A stretch of DNA of 64,000 nucleotides from Allorhodoferax sp032337135 (GTDB lineage Bacteria > Pseudomonadota > Gammaproteobacteria > Burkholderiales > Burkholderiaceae_C): the NCBI RefSeq assembly GCF_032337135.1, contig NZ_JAVXZZ010000001.1, forward strand, positions 1,116,001 through 1,180,000, in the 5' to 3' direction. Both the position numbers and the translations under genes were made by a program. This document shows, piece by piece, positions 44,642-53,355 of this stretch (positions within the stretch are counted from its first letter, which is position 1; every line of letters starts with the position of its first letter). The notes under the pieces are model-generated. The model was not told the origin of the DNA, did not search any database, and saw only the letters and a program-made list of their open reading frames with translations.

Positions 44642-45499
44642 CTACTGGCGTGCGAGGTACACACCCCACACGGCCAGTCCCAGTCCGATCAGGGCGACGC
44701 CGGAAAAAGAGCTGCCAAACAGCAACCAGGCCAGCAAGGCCGTGCAGGGTGGCACCAGATAGAACAGACTGGCCACGTTCACGGCATTGCTGTGCCGGAT
44801 CAGCCAGTTGAGCAAACTGACCGCGCCCACCGACAGCACCAGAACCAACCAACCCAAGGCGAAGACCAGTTCACCAGTCCAGTCAATACGACCGCTCTCC
44901 AGGCCGGCGGCTGCCAACCCGGTGACAAGCGCTGTGGGAAGGAACTGCGCGACCGCCCCCGTGCGCCAATCAAAGGCGGGGCAATAGCGCTTCTGGTACA
45001 GGGTGCCGGCCGTGATACCCAACAGCGCCACTATCGCGGGCACCAGGGCCCACGCAGAAAATTCGCTGCCCAGTTTGCCCAATACGACCAAGGTGACGCC
45101 AACGAAGCCGAGCACCAATCCCAGCCACTGGCGCGGACTGACACGTGCTCCAAGAAGCCAGCCGGCCCCAACCGCCGTGAGCAATGGCTGTACCCCCACC
45201 ACCAGGCTGGCAACACCTGCGGGCAACCCGTGGCCAATGGCAATGAACACCCCACCCAGGTAGACGCCATGGACCAGCAGACCCGCAACGCCGATGTGCC
45301 CCCATGCCCCGGTGGTCGCAGGCCAAGGCGCCCGAGCGACCAGCGAGATGACGACCATGAGGGCCAGTACCAGCACGTAGCGGATCGTCAGGAAAGCCAG
45401 CGGCTCAATGTGGGGCAAGCCCAGTCGGGCACCAATGAAACCGGTGGACCACAGCACAACAAACAGGAACGGCACTGCGCGGCTGGTGGAGGTGGGCAT
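44642..45499 (-). CDS. EamA/DMT-family transporter
   Basis: 285-residue drug/metabolite-type transporter with ten predicted membrane helices in two EamA halves (FLFVVLWSTGFIGARLGLPHIEPL ...; ALVPAIVALLGITAGTLYQKRY ...). The conserved PPCTALLAWLLFGS near the end is typical. Substrate unknown; family members export amino acids or metabolites. Sitting between two sulfur operons it might export a sulfur metabolite, but that is only a guess from position. ATG 45499 is chosen over a GTG at 45532, which would add a polar leader. Confidence 0.88.
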   Translation of the reverse strand: MPTSTSRAVPFLFVVLWSTGFIGARLGLPHIEPLAFLTIRYVLVLALMVVISLVARAPWPATTGAWGHIGVAGLLVHGVYLGGVFIAIGHGLPAGVASLVVGVQPLLTAVGAGWLLGARVSPRQWLGLVLGFVGVTLVVLGKLGSEFSAWALVPAIVALLGITAGTLYQKRYCPAFDWRTGAVAQFLPTALVTGLAAAGLESGRIDWTGELVFALGWLVLVLSVGAVSLLNWLIRHSNAVNVASLFYLVPPCTALLAWLLFGSSFSGVALIGLGLAVWGVYLARQ

Positions 45500-45585
45500 G
45501 GGTCGGCAAGCGTGTTCGTGAAGGTGTGCCACGACTGTATCGGAGCAGCCAGCGCCTCAATATGCACAAAAGCATATAAACAAAG

Positions 45586-45612
45586 AAAAATTAAGTAGTT
45601 TGTGTTTTAAGG
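45586..45612 (+). promoter_or_regulatory. candidate CysB-type activator site, second sulfur operon
   Basis: 27-bp motif nearly identical to that at 38322-38348 (23 of 27 positions), only 25 bases before the hydrolase start at 45637. The closeness implies a promoter within or just upstream of the motif; GCATATAAA at 45572 is a possible -10 region. Confidence 0.6.
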
Positions 45613-45636
45613 CGCATTGCCAACAATGCAGACCTT

Positions 45637-46242
45637 ATGTCCAACCCACCCACCCTCATCATCGTCCCCGGCTGGCGCGACTCGGCGCCTGGCCACTGGC
45701 AAAGCCTGTGGGCCGAGTCGGTTCCGGGTGCCCTGCGCACGGTGCAGGACGACTGGGAAGCTCCCAAGCGGAATGCCTGGGTTGGTGCACTGGCACAGCA
45801 AATTCTTTCCGTCGACGGGCCGGTAGTCATTGCCGCCCACAGCCTGGGCTGCATCACCACCGTGCACCTGCCTCCCGAGGCCGCCGCCCGCATCCAGGGT
45901 GCGCTGCTGGTGGCGCCGGCGGACCCGGAGCGCCGTGGCGCACTAGTCGACTTTGCGCCCGTTCCCTACCAGCGCCTGCCTTACCCGAATATCCTCGTGG
46001 CCAGCACCAATGACCCCTACTGCCCCGTGCGCACCGCAGGTGCCTACGCCCGTGCCTGGGGCAGTGAACTGGTGCGCCTGAACAACGCCGGACACATCAA
46101 TATCGAATCGGGCCATGGCCCGTGGCCGCTGGGCTTGGCCCTGCTGCAATCCCTCATGGCAGACGGGCCTACCGGAACTGCCCTACAAAGCCCCACCTCC
46201 ATCCCGAGTTACCCCTTCCAACTGCAGGAGATCGCCGTATGA
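45637..46242 (+). CDS. RBBP9/YdeN-type serine hydrolase, first gene of the sulfate operon
   Basis: 201-residue alpha/beta hydrolase of the RBBP9/YdeN family. Seen: LIIVPGWRDSAPGHWQSLW, QDDWEAPKRNAWV, the nucleophile elbow AHSLGCITTVH (Ser near 69), VASTNDPYCP (catalytic Asp) and NNAGHINIESGHGPWPLG (His). All three catalytic residues look intact. Its stop overlaps the sbp start by 4 bases (ATGA), so it is translationally coupled to sulfate-transport genes. Substrate unknown; release of sulfur from an ester or thioester is a guess. Confidence 0.88.
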   Translation: MSNPPTLIIVPGWRDSAPGHWQSLWAESVPGALRTVQDDWEAPKRNAWVGALAQQILSVDGPVVIAAHSLGCITTVHLPPEAAARIQGALLVAPADPERRGALVDFAPVPYQRLPYPNILVASTNDPYCPVRTAGAYARAWGSELVRLNNAGHINIESGHGPWPLGLALLQSLMADGPTGTALQSPTSIPSYPFQLQEIAV

Positions 46243-47240
46243 ATTTCAAGCAAAAAACCCATCTGGCCCTCGCCGCACTTGCGCTGACCGCTAGCAATCT
46301 GGTAGCAGCGCAGACCGCGCTGCTGAACGTGTCCTACGACGTGGCGCGCGAGTTCTACAAGGACATCAACACCGCGTTCGTGGCCAACTACAAGAAGACC
46401 ACGGGCAAGGACATCAAGGTGGACCAGAGCCATGCCGGCTCCAGCGCCCAGGCGCGTGCCGTGAATGATGGCCTGGAGGCCGACGTGGTGACCATGAACA
46501 CCACCACCGACATCGACTTCCTGGCCGGCAACGGCGTGGTGGCCAAGGACTGGCGCACCAAGTTCCCCCACGCCGCTTCGCCCACCAGCTCCACCATGTT
46601 GTTCCTGGTGCGCAACGGCAACCCCAAAGGCATCAAGGACTGGGATGACCTCATCAAGCCTGGCATCCAGGTGGTGGTGGTGAACCCCAAGACCGGTGGC
46701 AACGGCCGCATGGCCTACCTCGCCGCCTGGGGCCAGGTGCGCAAGAAAGGTGGCACCGACGCCCAGGCCCTGGATTATGTGACCAAGCTCTACAAGAACG
46801 TGCCCGTGCTGGCCAAGGGCGGACGCGACGCCACCAGCATCTTCCTGCAGCGCAACATCGGCGACGTGTTGATCACGTTCGAGTCTGAAGTGGTGTCGGT
46901 GGACCGCGAGTTCGGCGCCAACAAGGTCGACGCCATCCACCCCAGCGTCTCCATCCTGGCCGAGAACCCGGTCGCCGTGGTCGAGCGCACCGTGGCCAAG
47001 AAAGGCACCGCCGATGCCGCCAAGGCCTACCTGAACTTCCTCTACACCGACGAAGCCCAGGAAATCGCGGCCCAGCACGCCATCCGTCCGACCAAGGAAG
47101 CGATCCTCAAGAAGTACGCCAGCACCTTCAAGCCGATCACGCTGTTCAAGGCGGAAGACTACTTCGGCTCGTTTGCCGAAGCACAGAAAGTGCACTTCAA
47201 CGACGGCGGCCAGTTCGACAAGCTCTATACGGTCAAGTAA
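46239..47240 (+). CDS. sbp: sulfate-binding protein (second copy)
   Basis: 333-residue periplasmic sulfate-binding protein with signal peptide (MNFKQKTHLALAALALTASNLVAA). LLNVSYDVAREFYKDINTAF, HAGSSAQARAVNDGLEADVVTM, NPKTGGNGRMAYLAAWG and LQRNIGDVLITFESEV are family-typical. It is a clear paralogue of the 38405 product but well diverged, so the duplication is old. Shine-Dalgarno AGGAG lies inside the upstream hydrolase gene. The cysT start follows the TAA directly, with no spacing. Confidence 0.96.
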   Translation: MNFKQKTHLALAALALTASNLVAAQTALLNVSYDVAREFYKDINTAFVANYKKTTGKDIKVDQSHAGSSAQARAVNDGLEADVVTMNTTTDIDFLAGNGVVAKDWRTKFPHAASPTSSTMLFLVRNGNPKGIKDWDDLIKPGIQVVVVNPKTGGNGRMAYLAAWGQVRKKGGTDAQALDYVTKLYKNVPVLAKGGRDATSIFLQRNIGDVLITFESEVVSVDREFGANKVDAIHPSVSILAENPVAVVERTVAKKGTADAAKAYLNFLYTDEAQEIAAQHAIRPTKEAILKKYASTFKPITLFKAEDYFGSFAEAQKVHFNDGGQFDKLYTVK

Positions 47241-48110
47241 ATGGTGTCTGCGGTTATCTCTGCCCCTCAGCGCGCGCCCAAGCGTGCGGCCAAGCGCGTG
47301 CTGCCGGGCTTTCACCTCACGCTCGGCTACACGCTGTTCTACCTGGGCCTGATCGTGCTGCTGCCCTTGTCGGCCCTGCTGTTCAAGACCTTCACGCTCA
47401 CCTGGGACCAGTTCGTGGCCGCGGTAGCCAGCCCGCGCGTGCTGGCCTCGTACCGGCTGACCTTCGGTGCCTCCTTCCTGGCGGCGCTGGTCAATGCGGT
47501 TGCCGGCCTGCTGGTGGCCTGGGTGCTGGTGCGCTACCGCTTTCCGGGCAAGAAAATCGTGGACGCCCTGGTCGACCTGCCCTTTGCGCTGCCCACCGCC
47601 GTGGCCGGCATTTCCCTCACTGCGCTGCTGGCAGGCAATGGCTGGATCGGCAGCCTGCTGGAGCCGCATGGCATCCAGCTCGCCTTCAACCCCAACGGCG
47701 TGGTCATCGCCCTCATCTTCATCGGCCTGCCCTTCGTGGTGCGCACGGTGCAGCCGGTGCTTGAAGATGCCGAGAAGGAACTGGAAGAAGCCGCCACCAG
47801 CCTCGGTGCCACGCGCTGGCAGACCTTTCGCCATGTCATTTTCCCCACCATTGCGCCAGCACTGCTCACCGGCTTTGCCATGGCCTTCGCGCGTGGCATG
47901 GGCGAGTACGGTTCGGTCATCTTCATTGCCGGCAACATGCCCATGGTGTCGGAGATCACGCCGCTCATCATCATCGGCAAGCTGGAGCAATACGACTACG
48001 CCGGTGCCACCGCCGTGGCCAGCGTGATGCTGTTCTTCTCCTTCCTCATGCTGCTGGTCATCAACGCGCTGCAAAGCTGGCAGCGCAAACGCTCGGGGAT
48101 GCCCACATGA
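47241..48110 (+). CDS. cysT: sulfate/thiosulfate ABC permease CysT (CysU)
   Basis: 289-residue inner-membrane permease, six helices. LPFALPTAVAGISLTALLAGNGWIG and the ATPase-docking loop ATSLGATRWQTFRHVIFPTIAPALLTG are typical of CysT. ARGMGEYGSVIFIAGNMPM is the conserved CysT/ModB segment. The ATG is fused to the sbp stop (TAAATG). cysW follows after 58 bases. Confidence 0.96.
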   Translation: MVSAVISAPQRAPKRAAKRVLPGFHLTLGYTLFYLGLIVLLPLSALLFKTFTLTWDQFVAAVASPRVLASYRLTFGASFLAALVNAVAGLLVAWVLVRYRFPGKKIVDALVDLPFALPTAVAGISLTALLAGNGWIGSLLEPHGIQLAFNPNGVVIALIFIGLPFVVRTVQPVLEDAEKELEEAATSLGATRWQTFRHVIFPTIAPALLTGFAMAFARGMGEYGSVIFIAGNMPMVSEITPLIIIGKLEQYDYAGATAVASVMLFFSFLMLLVINALQSWQRKRSGMPT

Positions 48111-48168
48111 GCCGCCGGGCCGCTCCCAAGGCGAATGGCGCCGCAGTGCGCAGCACGGAGGTTTTCCT

Positions 48169-49080
48169 ATGAGCAACACCGCCACCAAGAAACGTTCCGC
48201 CCGTGCCGGCACCACCGAGCCGGCATGGGTGAAGTGGACCCTCATCGGCATCGCCCTGGGGTTCATGTTCCTCTTCCTGGTACTGCCGCTGGCCGCTGTG
48301 TTCACCGAGGCGCTGCGCAAAGGTGGAGAAGCCTTTGTCGAGGCACTCAAGGAGCCCGACGCGTGGTCCGCCATTCGCCTGACCCTGCTGGTAGCCGCCA
48401 TTGCGGTGCCGCTGAACCTGGTGTTCGGCGTGGCCGCGGCCTGGGCCATTGCCAAGTACGAGTTCAAGGGCAAGGCCTTCCTGACCACGCTGGTGGACTT
48501 GCCCTTCTCGGTGTCGCCCGTGGTGTCCGGCCTGATCTACGTGCTGCTGTTCGGGGCCCACGGCTGGTTCGGCCCATGGCTGCAGGCCCATGACATCAAG
48601 ATCATCTTCGCCGTGCCCGGCATCGTGCTGGCCACCATCTTCGTGACCTTTCCCTTCATCGCCCGCGAACTGATCCCGCTGATGCAGGCCCAGGGCACCG
48701 AAGAAGAGCAGGCCGCGCAGGTGCTGGGTGCCAGCGGCTGGCAGACCTTCTGGCATGTGACCCTGCCCAACATCAAGTGGGGGCTGATCTACGGCGTCAT
48801 CCTGTGCAACGCCCGCGCCATGGGCGAGTTCGGCGCCGTGTCGGTGGTGTCGGGCCACATCCGCGGCCAGACCAACACCATGCCGCTGCACGTGGAAATC
48901 CTCTACAACGAATACCAGTCGGTGGCGGCGTTTGCCGTGGCGTCCCTCTTGGCGCTGCTGGCGCTGGTCACCCTGGTCATCAAGTCCTTCGTCGAATGGC
49001 AGTTCGAGCGCGCCGAAAAGGCCGCATCCAACCTGCCCCCGGAAAAACCCCTCGCGGCCCCTGCGGTGGCCAGCGTGTGA
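48169..49080 (+). CDS. cysW: sulfate/thiosulfate ABC permease CysW
   Basis: 303-residue inner-membrane permease that pairs with CysT. LVDLPFSVSPVVSGLIYVLLFGAHGWFG, TFPFIARELIPLMQAQG and the docking loop AAQVLGASGWQTFWHVTLPNIKWGL are CysW signatures, as is ARAMGEFGAVSVVSGHIRG. Strong Shine-Dalgarno (GGAGG). cysA starts 12 bases after the stop. Confidence 0.96.
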   Translation: MSNTATKKRSARAGTTEPAWVKWTLIGIALGFMFLFLVLPLAAVFTEALRKGGEAFVEALKEPDAWSAIRLTLLVAAIAVPLNLVFGVAAAWAIAKYEFKGKAFLTTLVDLPFSVSPVVSGLIYVLLFGAHGWFGPWLQAHDIKIIFAVPGIVLATIFVTFPFIARELIPLMQAQGTEEEQAAQVLGASGWQTFWHVTLPNIKWGLIYGVILCNARAMGEFGAVSVVSGHIRGQTNTMPLHVEILYNEYQSVAAFAVASLLALLALVTLVIKSFVEWQFERAEKAASNLPPEKPLAAPAVASV

Positions 49081-49092
49081 AGTGAGCACCCC

Positions 49093-50205
49093 ATGAGTAT
49101 TGCCATCCGTAACGTCAGCAAAGCCTTCGGTGACTTCCACGCACTGAAGGACGTGACCCTGGATATCGAGTCCGGCGAACTGATCGCCCTGCTGGGCCCC
49201 TCGGGTTGCGGCAAGACCACGCTGTTGCGCATCATTGCCGGCCTGGAAACCGCCGACCAGGGAAGCATCCTGTTCAGCGGTGAGGACACCACAGACGTGC
49301 ACGTGCGCGAGCGCAACGTGGGCTTCGTGTTCCAGCACTACGCGCTGTTCCGCCACATGAGCGTGTTCGACAACGTGGCCTTTGGCCTGCGCATGCGCCC
49401 CAAGGCCACGCGCCCCAGTGAAGCCGCCATCAAACAGAAGGTCATGGACCTGCTGAAGCTGGTGCAGCTCGACTGGCTGGCCGACCGCTTCCCGTCCCAG
49501 CTCTCGGGCGGCCAGCGCCAGCGCATTGCCCTGGCCCGCGCACTCGCCGTGGAGCCCAAGGTGCTGCTGCTCGACGAGCCCTTTGGCGCGCTCGACGCCA
49601 AGGTGCGCAAGGAGCTGCGCCGCTGGTTGCGCCGCCTGCACGACGAACTGCACGTGACCAGCATCTTCGTCACCCACGACCAGGAAGAAGCCCTGGAAGT
49701 GGCCGACCGCGTGGTGCTGATGAATAGCGGCGTGGTCGAACAGGTCGGCACACCGCAGCAGGTGTGGGACCACCCGGCCAGCCCCTTCGTCTACGGTTTC
49801 CTGGGTGACGTAAACCTGTTCCACGGCCGCGCCCACGAAGGCGAAATGCAGATCGGCGAAGACCACCACGGCGTGCGCCTGAGCGCGCCTGAGCATGGCC
49901 AGACCCAGGACGCCCGGGCCATGGCCTACGTGCGCCCGCACGATCTGGCCATCACCCGCTACACCGCGGGCCAGCCCCACCAGGGCATTGCCGCCAAGCT
50001 GGTCCGCGCCATCGTGGTCGGGCCCATTGCCCGCCTGGAGCTCGAACCCCATGGCGGACAGGCCTCCGGTGCCAAGGACCTTCTGGAGGCGCACCTGGGC
50101 GCGCAGGAGTTCAAGGCGCTCGGCTTGGCCGAGGGCGACGACGTGGTAGCCACCCCACGCAAGGCCCGTGTGTTTGTGCAGGAAGACCCGGCGCTGGTGA
50201 TCTAA
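49093..50205 (+). CDS. cysA: sulfate/thiosulfate ABC ATPase CysA
   Basis: 370-residue ATPase for sulfate import. Walker A GPSGCGKTT, signature LSGGQRQRIALARAL, Walker B LLLLDEPFGALDAKVRKELRRWLR and H-loop THDQEEA are followed by FLGDVNLFHGR and a C-terminal TOBE-type regulatory domain (VRPHDLAI). Length is normal. It is the last gene of the operon; its final 4 bases overlap the end of the convergent GGDEF gene, leaving no room for a terminator between them. Confidence 0.96.
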   Translation: MSIAIRNVSKAFGDFHALKDVTLDIESGELIALLGPSGCGKTTLLRIIAGLETADQGSILFSGEDTTDVHVRERNVGFVFQHYALFRHMSVFDNVAFGLRMRPKATRPSEAAIKQKVMDLLKLVQLDWLADRFPSQLSGGQRQRIALARALAVEPKVLLLDEPFGALDAKVRKELRRWLRRLHDELHVTSIFVTHDQEEALEVADRVVLMNSGVVEQVGTPQQVWDHPASPFVYGFLGDVNLFHGRAHEGEMQIGEDHHGVRLSAPEHGQTQDARAMAYVRPHDLAITRYTAGQPHQGIAAKLVRAIVVGPIARLELEPHGGQASGAKDLLEAHLGAQEFKALGLAEGDDVVATPRKARVFVQEDPALVI

Positions 50206-52097
50206 AGGCCAGGCCCACTGCCCTCGCCATCGAGTTCCGTACGATTGCGTCCCAGTGCCTTGGCACGGTACAAGGCGCGGTCGGCTCGCTGCAGCCAATC
50301 GTCCAGGTTGGCGTCCGAGGCATCGAAGCCACGCCACATCGCCAGGCCAGCACTGAACGTGGGCGGACTGCGCAGGGGCTCCAGCTGCACGGCCTGCACG
50401 ACTTCGGCCAGGCGCTTCGCCACCGCCTGCGCCTCGACCAGTGAGGTATGGGGCAACAGGAAGCAGAATTCTTCCCCGCCCGTGCGGGCAGCCAGGTCGT
50501 GACCATCGCGCGCCGTAGCCCGCGTGGCCTGAGCCACCGCCTGCAGCAGGCGGTCACCCACCGCATGGCCATGGGTGTCGTTGACCACCTTGAACCAATC
50601 CAGGTCCAGCAGCAACAAGGCCAAAGGCGCACGGGTACGGTTGGCACGCTGGGCTTCGGCCCGCGCCTGCAGCATGAAGGCGCGCCGGTTCGCCAGCCCC
50701 GTCAGGGCATCGGTGAGCGACAGGCGCTCCGCCTCCTCCTTGGCAGCCTGCAGGTCGCGCGTGCGCTCGGCCACGAGGGCTTCGAGCTCTTCCTGGCGTT
50801 GTTGCATCAGCGCAAGGTGCGCCGCTTCGGCACGCAGCTTGTCCTCCCGCAGCAGCCGCACGCGGTGGGCCAAGCCCAGCGATAGCATGACGCAATCGGC
50901 CACGATGCCGATCGCCATGGCATTGAAGGTGGTAGCGGTGAAGGTCAGGGCGCCACCGATGGCACCCATGAACACCAGCATGCCAACCCACGAGGCGCCC
51001 TGGCCCGCCAGGTAGAACAGCCCCTGCTGCGGCACGTGGCGCAGCGAGACCAAGCCTACACCCGCGCACAGGGTGGTCAGCAACAGCGTCACCGTGCCGG
51101 CCCAGGTCTGCGCCAGGTGCATGGGCAGCACCAGCCAGACCACGGCATGGCTGGCCGCCACGACCAGGCCCACGCGCAGGGCGGTGTCCACGCGCGGCAT
51201 GCGCTGTGCGGTCTGAAGGAACTCGCGGGTGAACTGCAGGATGAAGAGCCAGGCCGCAGCCCCGGCCAGGAACACCCCTTCATTGGCCAGCCAGGGCGTG
51301 TTGGGGTAGTAGTGCTGCATGCCGATGCCGTTGAGCGCCGTCTGCGCAAAGTAGGCACTGGGCAGGTAAAGCACGTACAGCAGGTAGGCGCGGTCGCGCA
51401 GCGCAAACAGGATGACCAGGTTGTAGATGAACAGGATGCCCATGATGCCCAGCATGCCGCCATGCAGCAGTTGCACCCATTGCACATGCTCGCTGTAGAC
51501 CGCCTGCGGCGTCAGCATCACCGGCACGATGAGCGCACCACCGGGGCTGCGCACGCGCAGCAGCACACGCACCTGCTCGGTAACCGCCAGCTCCAGACGG
51601 ATGCCCCCATGGATGTCATCGACCTGGCGGACCGAAAACGGCCGCCGGTCACCGGCCTGGGCGTGCTCCACCCGGCCATCGGAGCGCAGCACGTAGAAAT
51701 CGACCTCGTCGCTGGGTGCGTTGGTGTCGCTCAGCACCACCGTGACGCGGTGGTCGGCCCGGTTGCGCAGCGTGGACTGGAGCCACACCGCGTCGTCACT
51801 GAAGCCCAGGTTCAGTGCGTCGCGGTCAATGCCGCGCCACGCCGACGCAGGCAGCGCCCGCACATGCGCCATGTCCCACCGGGCGCCGGCATCGATAACG
51901 TAGGTGAATTGGCGCGTGACCGTTCGCTGCCCATCGTCGCCGGTCAAGTCGATGGACTGCGCCTGTGCGCTCACGGCCACTAGCTGCAAGCAGCCCAGCA
52001 GACAGAGCAGGCCCCAGCGCTGGGCAAGCCGGCACGCCAGCCGCAAAGCGGCGCTGAACCGCGAAGACCATGGGAAAAACAGCTGCGAGCCGGGCAT
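50202..52097 (-). CDS. 7TMR-DISM diguanylate cyclase
   Basis: 631 residues: signal segment, periplasmic DISMED2-like domain (NLGFSDDAVWLQSTLRNRAD, about 50-205), seven membrane helices (about 210-410), a coiled coil (LMQQRQEELEALVAERTRDLQAAKEEAERL) and GGDEF with GGEEF at 540-544. The inhibitory RxxD is replaced by DGHD, so product inhibition is probably lost. It is the complete counterpart of the output-less DISM receptor at 22809. The ATG at 52097 has no strong Shine-Dalgarno. It converges on cysA with a 4-base overlap. Confidence 0.92.
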   Translation of the reverse strand: MPGSQLFFPWSSRFSAALRLACRLAQRWGLLCLLGCLQLVAVSAQAQSIDLTGDDGQRTVTRQFTYVIDAGARWDMAHVRALPASAWRGIDRDALNLGFSDDAVWLQSTLRNRADHRVTVVLSDTNAPSDEVDFYVLRSDGRVEHAQAGDRRPFSVRQVDDIHGGIRLELAVTEQVRVLLRVRSPGGALIVPVMLTPQAVYSEHVQWVQLLHGGMLGIMGILFIYNLVILFALRDRAYLLYVLYLPSAYFAQTALNGIGMQHYYPNTPWLANEGVFLAGAAAWLFILQFTREFLQTAQRMPRVDTALRVGLVVAASHAVVWLVLPMHLAQTWAGTVTLLLTTLCAGVGLVSLRHVPQQGLFYLAGQGASWVGMLVFMGAIGGALTFTATTFNAMAIGIVADCVMLSLGLAHRVRLLREDKLRAEAAHLALMQQRQEELEALVAERTRDLQAAKEEAERLSLTDALTGLANRRAFMLQARAEAQRANRTRAPLALLLLDLDWFKVVNDTHGHAVGDRLLQAVAQATRATARDGHDLAARTGGEEFCFLLPHTSLVEAQAVAKRLAEVVQAVQLEPLRSPPTFSAGLAMWRGFDASDANLDDWLQRADRALYRAKALGRNRTELDGEGSGPGL

Positions 52098-52141
52098 GGG
52101 TCAGGATTCAACTCCAGAACCGGTGCCCTGGCAATCCGCGC

Positions 52142-52282
52142 TCACCCCAACAGACGAAACACGCCGTAGCCCGCCAGTGCCGCCGACACACCGGCCAGCG
52201 CAGTTTTGGTACCCCGCCCACCCAACGCGATGGCGAGTACGTTGCAGACAAGAATGGCGACAAAGAGATACGTGGTTTTCAT
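52142..52282 (-). CDS. 46-residue membrane protein coupled to the M48 protease gene
   Basis: A 46-codon gene on the minus strand whose ATG overlaps the stop of the M48 protease gene (ATGA, 52282-52279). The peptide has two hydrophobic stretches (TYLFVAILVCNVLAIALGG and TALAGVSAALAGYGVFRLLG) joined by a short GRGTK turn, so it should be a hairpin in the membrane. The tight coupling and sensible composition make it likely to be real. It may be a small partner or regulator of the protease, or may simply share its operon. I know no family for it. Confidence 0.65.
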   Translation of the reverse strand: MKTTYLFVAILVCNVLAIALGGRGTKTALAGVSAALAGYGVFRLLG

Positions 52283-53349
52283 GGGGTCGATGGTAGTGGC
52301 TGGGCTGCAGCCGCCTGGAAAAAGGCCACCCGCTCCGCGTCCGACGGGTGGGAAGAAAATGCGATGCCGATGCGTGAACCCCAGTCATCCTGGCCTGCCT
52401 GGTCCTGGCGCTTGCGGTGAGCGGCGAGCTTGTCAAAGAAGCGCACCATCACGTCAGGCGAAATCTTCGCCCGGCGCAGCACTTGCACGGCAGCCTCATC
52501 GGCCTCGCGTTCCGCCTGGCGCGAATACTGGGCCTGCCCCAGCAGCAACGGCACCGAGGCCAGCAGGCCGCTGGTGTCGCCGAACATCACCGTCCACACC
52601 GCCCCCAGCACCGTGGCCTGCAGCAGCATGCGCATGCCGTGCTGGTGGCGCACATGGCCCCACTCGTGTGCCGCCACACCCGCCAGCACAGACACGTCCT
52701 GGTCCACCAGCTCCACCAGTTCATCGGTCACGATGATGGTGCCTCCTGGCAGTGCCAGGGCATTCGGGCCGATGCGGCTCTTGCGAAACACCACTTGCCA
52801 GGCCGGCGACTCCCCTGGGCTTGCAGGCGGCAGCACCTGACGCAGCGCATCCTGCAGCCGCGCTTGCTGGGTGGCGTCCATGGCACTCGGTTCCATCAAC
52901 TGGGCGTCGAGCGTGGACAAGGTGCTTTCTCCCACTGCGGCCTCCACGCTGGCAGGGACCAGGCGTGCGAGCCCCTGCGCGGCCCAGGGCAGCCCCCACT
53001 GCTGCAAGGCCACCAGCAGAGCCACCAGCACCACGCTGAAGGCTGCGACCGAACGCCAGTTCTGCTGCGCACGCACCACCCAGCCTTCCTGTCGGCCACT
53101 GGCCTGCACCCAGGCATCCCACTCACCGGCGTCCAGCGCCTGCACCATGCCACCCTCGGCAAAGGTAGCGGTACGCCCGCCATGGCGCGTTCGCTCGGGC
53201 CATTCGATGGAGCGCTCTGGCACCTGCAGCGCCACACCCTCGCCGCGCACATGCAGCACGCCATCGCGCAGCCACAGCTCCACAGGGTGCGGACGGGCCT
53301 GGCGGCCGTCGAAATACAGGGCCGGCAAGGCGTGGGGAGACTGGGGCAT
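52279..53349 (-). CDS. M48 family zinc metalloprotease, membrane-anchored
   Basis: 356 residues: a polar N-terminal domain of about 95 residues (LPALYFDGRQARPHPVEL ...), a membrane helix (about 101-118) and a C-terminal M48 peptidase domain with HEWGH at 228-232 and the third zinc ligand in AEREADEAAVQVLRR. The domain after the anchor is probably periplasmic, where such enzymes (BepA/LoiP-like) act in envelope quality control. It starts 6 bases after the DUF898 gene; the pairing of DUF898 with M48 is common in proteobacteria. Its stop overlaps the 46-residue gene. Confidence 0.92.
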   Translation of the reverse strand: MPQSPHALPALYFDGRQARPHPVELWLRDGVLHVRGEGVALQVPERSIEWPERTRHGGRTATFAEGGMVQALDAGEWDAWVQASGRQEGWVVRAQQNWRSVAAFSVVLVALLVALQQWGLPWAAQGLARLVPASVEAAVGESTLSTLDAQLMEPSAMDATQQARLQDALRQVLPPASPGESPAWQVVFRKSRIGPNALALPGGTIIVTDELVELVDQDVSVLAGVAAHEWGHVRHQHGMRMLLQATVLGAVWTVMFGDTSGLLASVPLLLGQAQYSRQAEREADEAAVQVLRRAKISPDVMVRFFDKLAAHRKRQDQAGQDDWGSRIGIAFSSHPSDAERVAFFQAAAAQPLPSTP

Positions 53350-53355
53350 GGTTGC

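Noticed and set aside
46285..46320. GCTAG...GGTAGCAGCGC in the signal peptide of the second sbp, resembling the dispersed repeat
   Set aside because: Only the first half fits, with mismatches, and it is explained by an ordinary signal sequence (TASNLVAAQ); below the level of the six accepted copies.
46209..50337. Two very long minus-strand open frames (about 758 codons each) opposite sbp-cysT-cysW-cysA
   Set aside because: They run antisense to well-identified transporter genes, are rich in His/Gln/Gly/Arg as expected for the shadow frame of GC-rich coding DNA, and show no domain.
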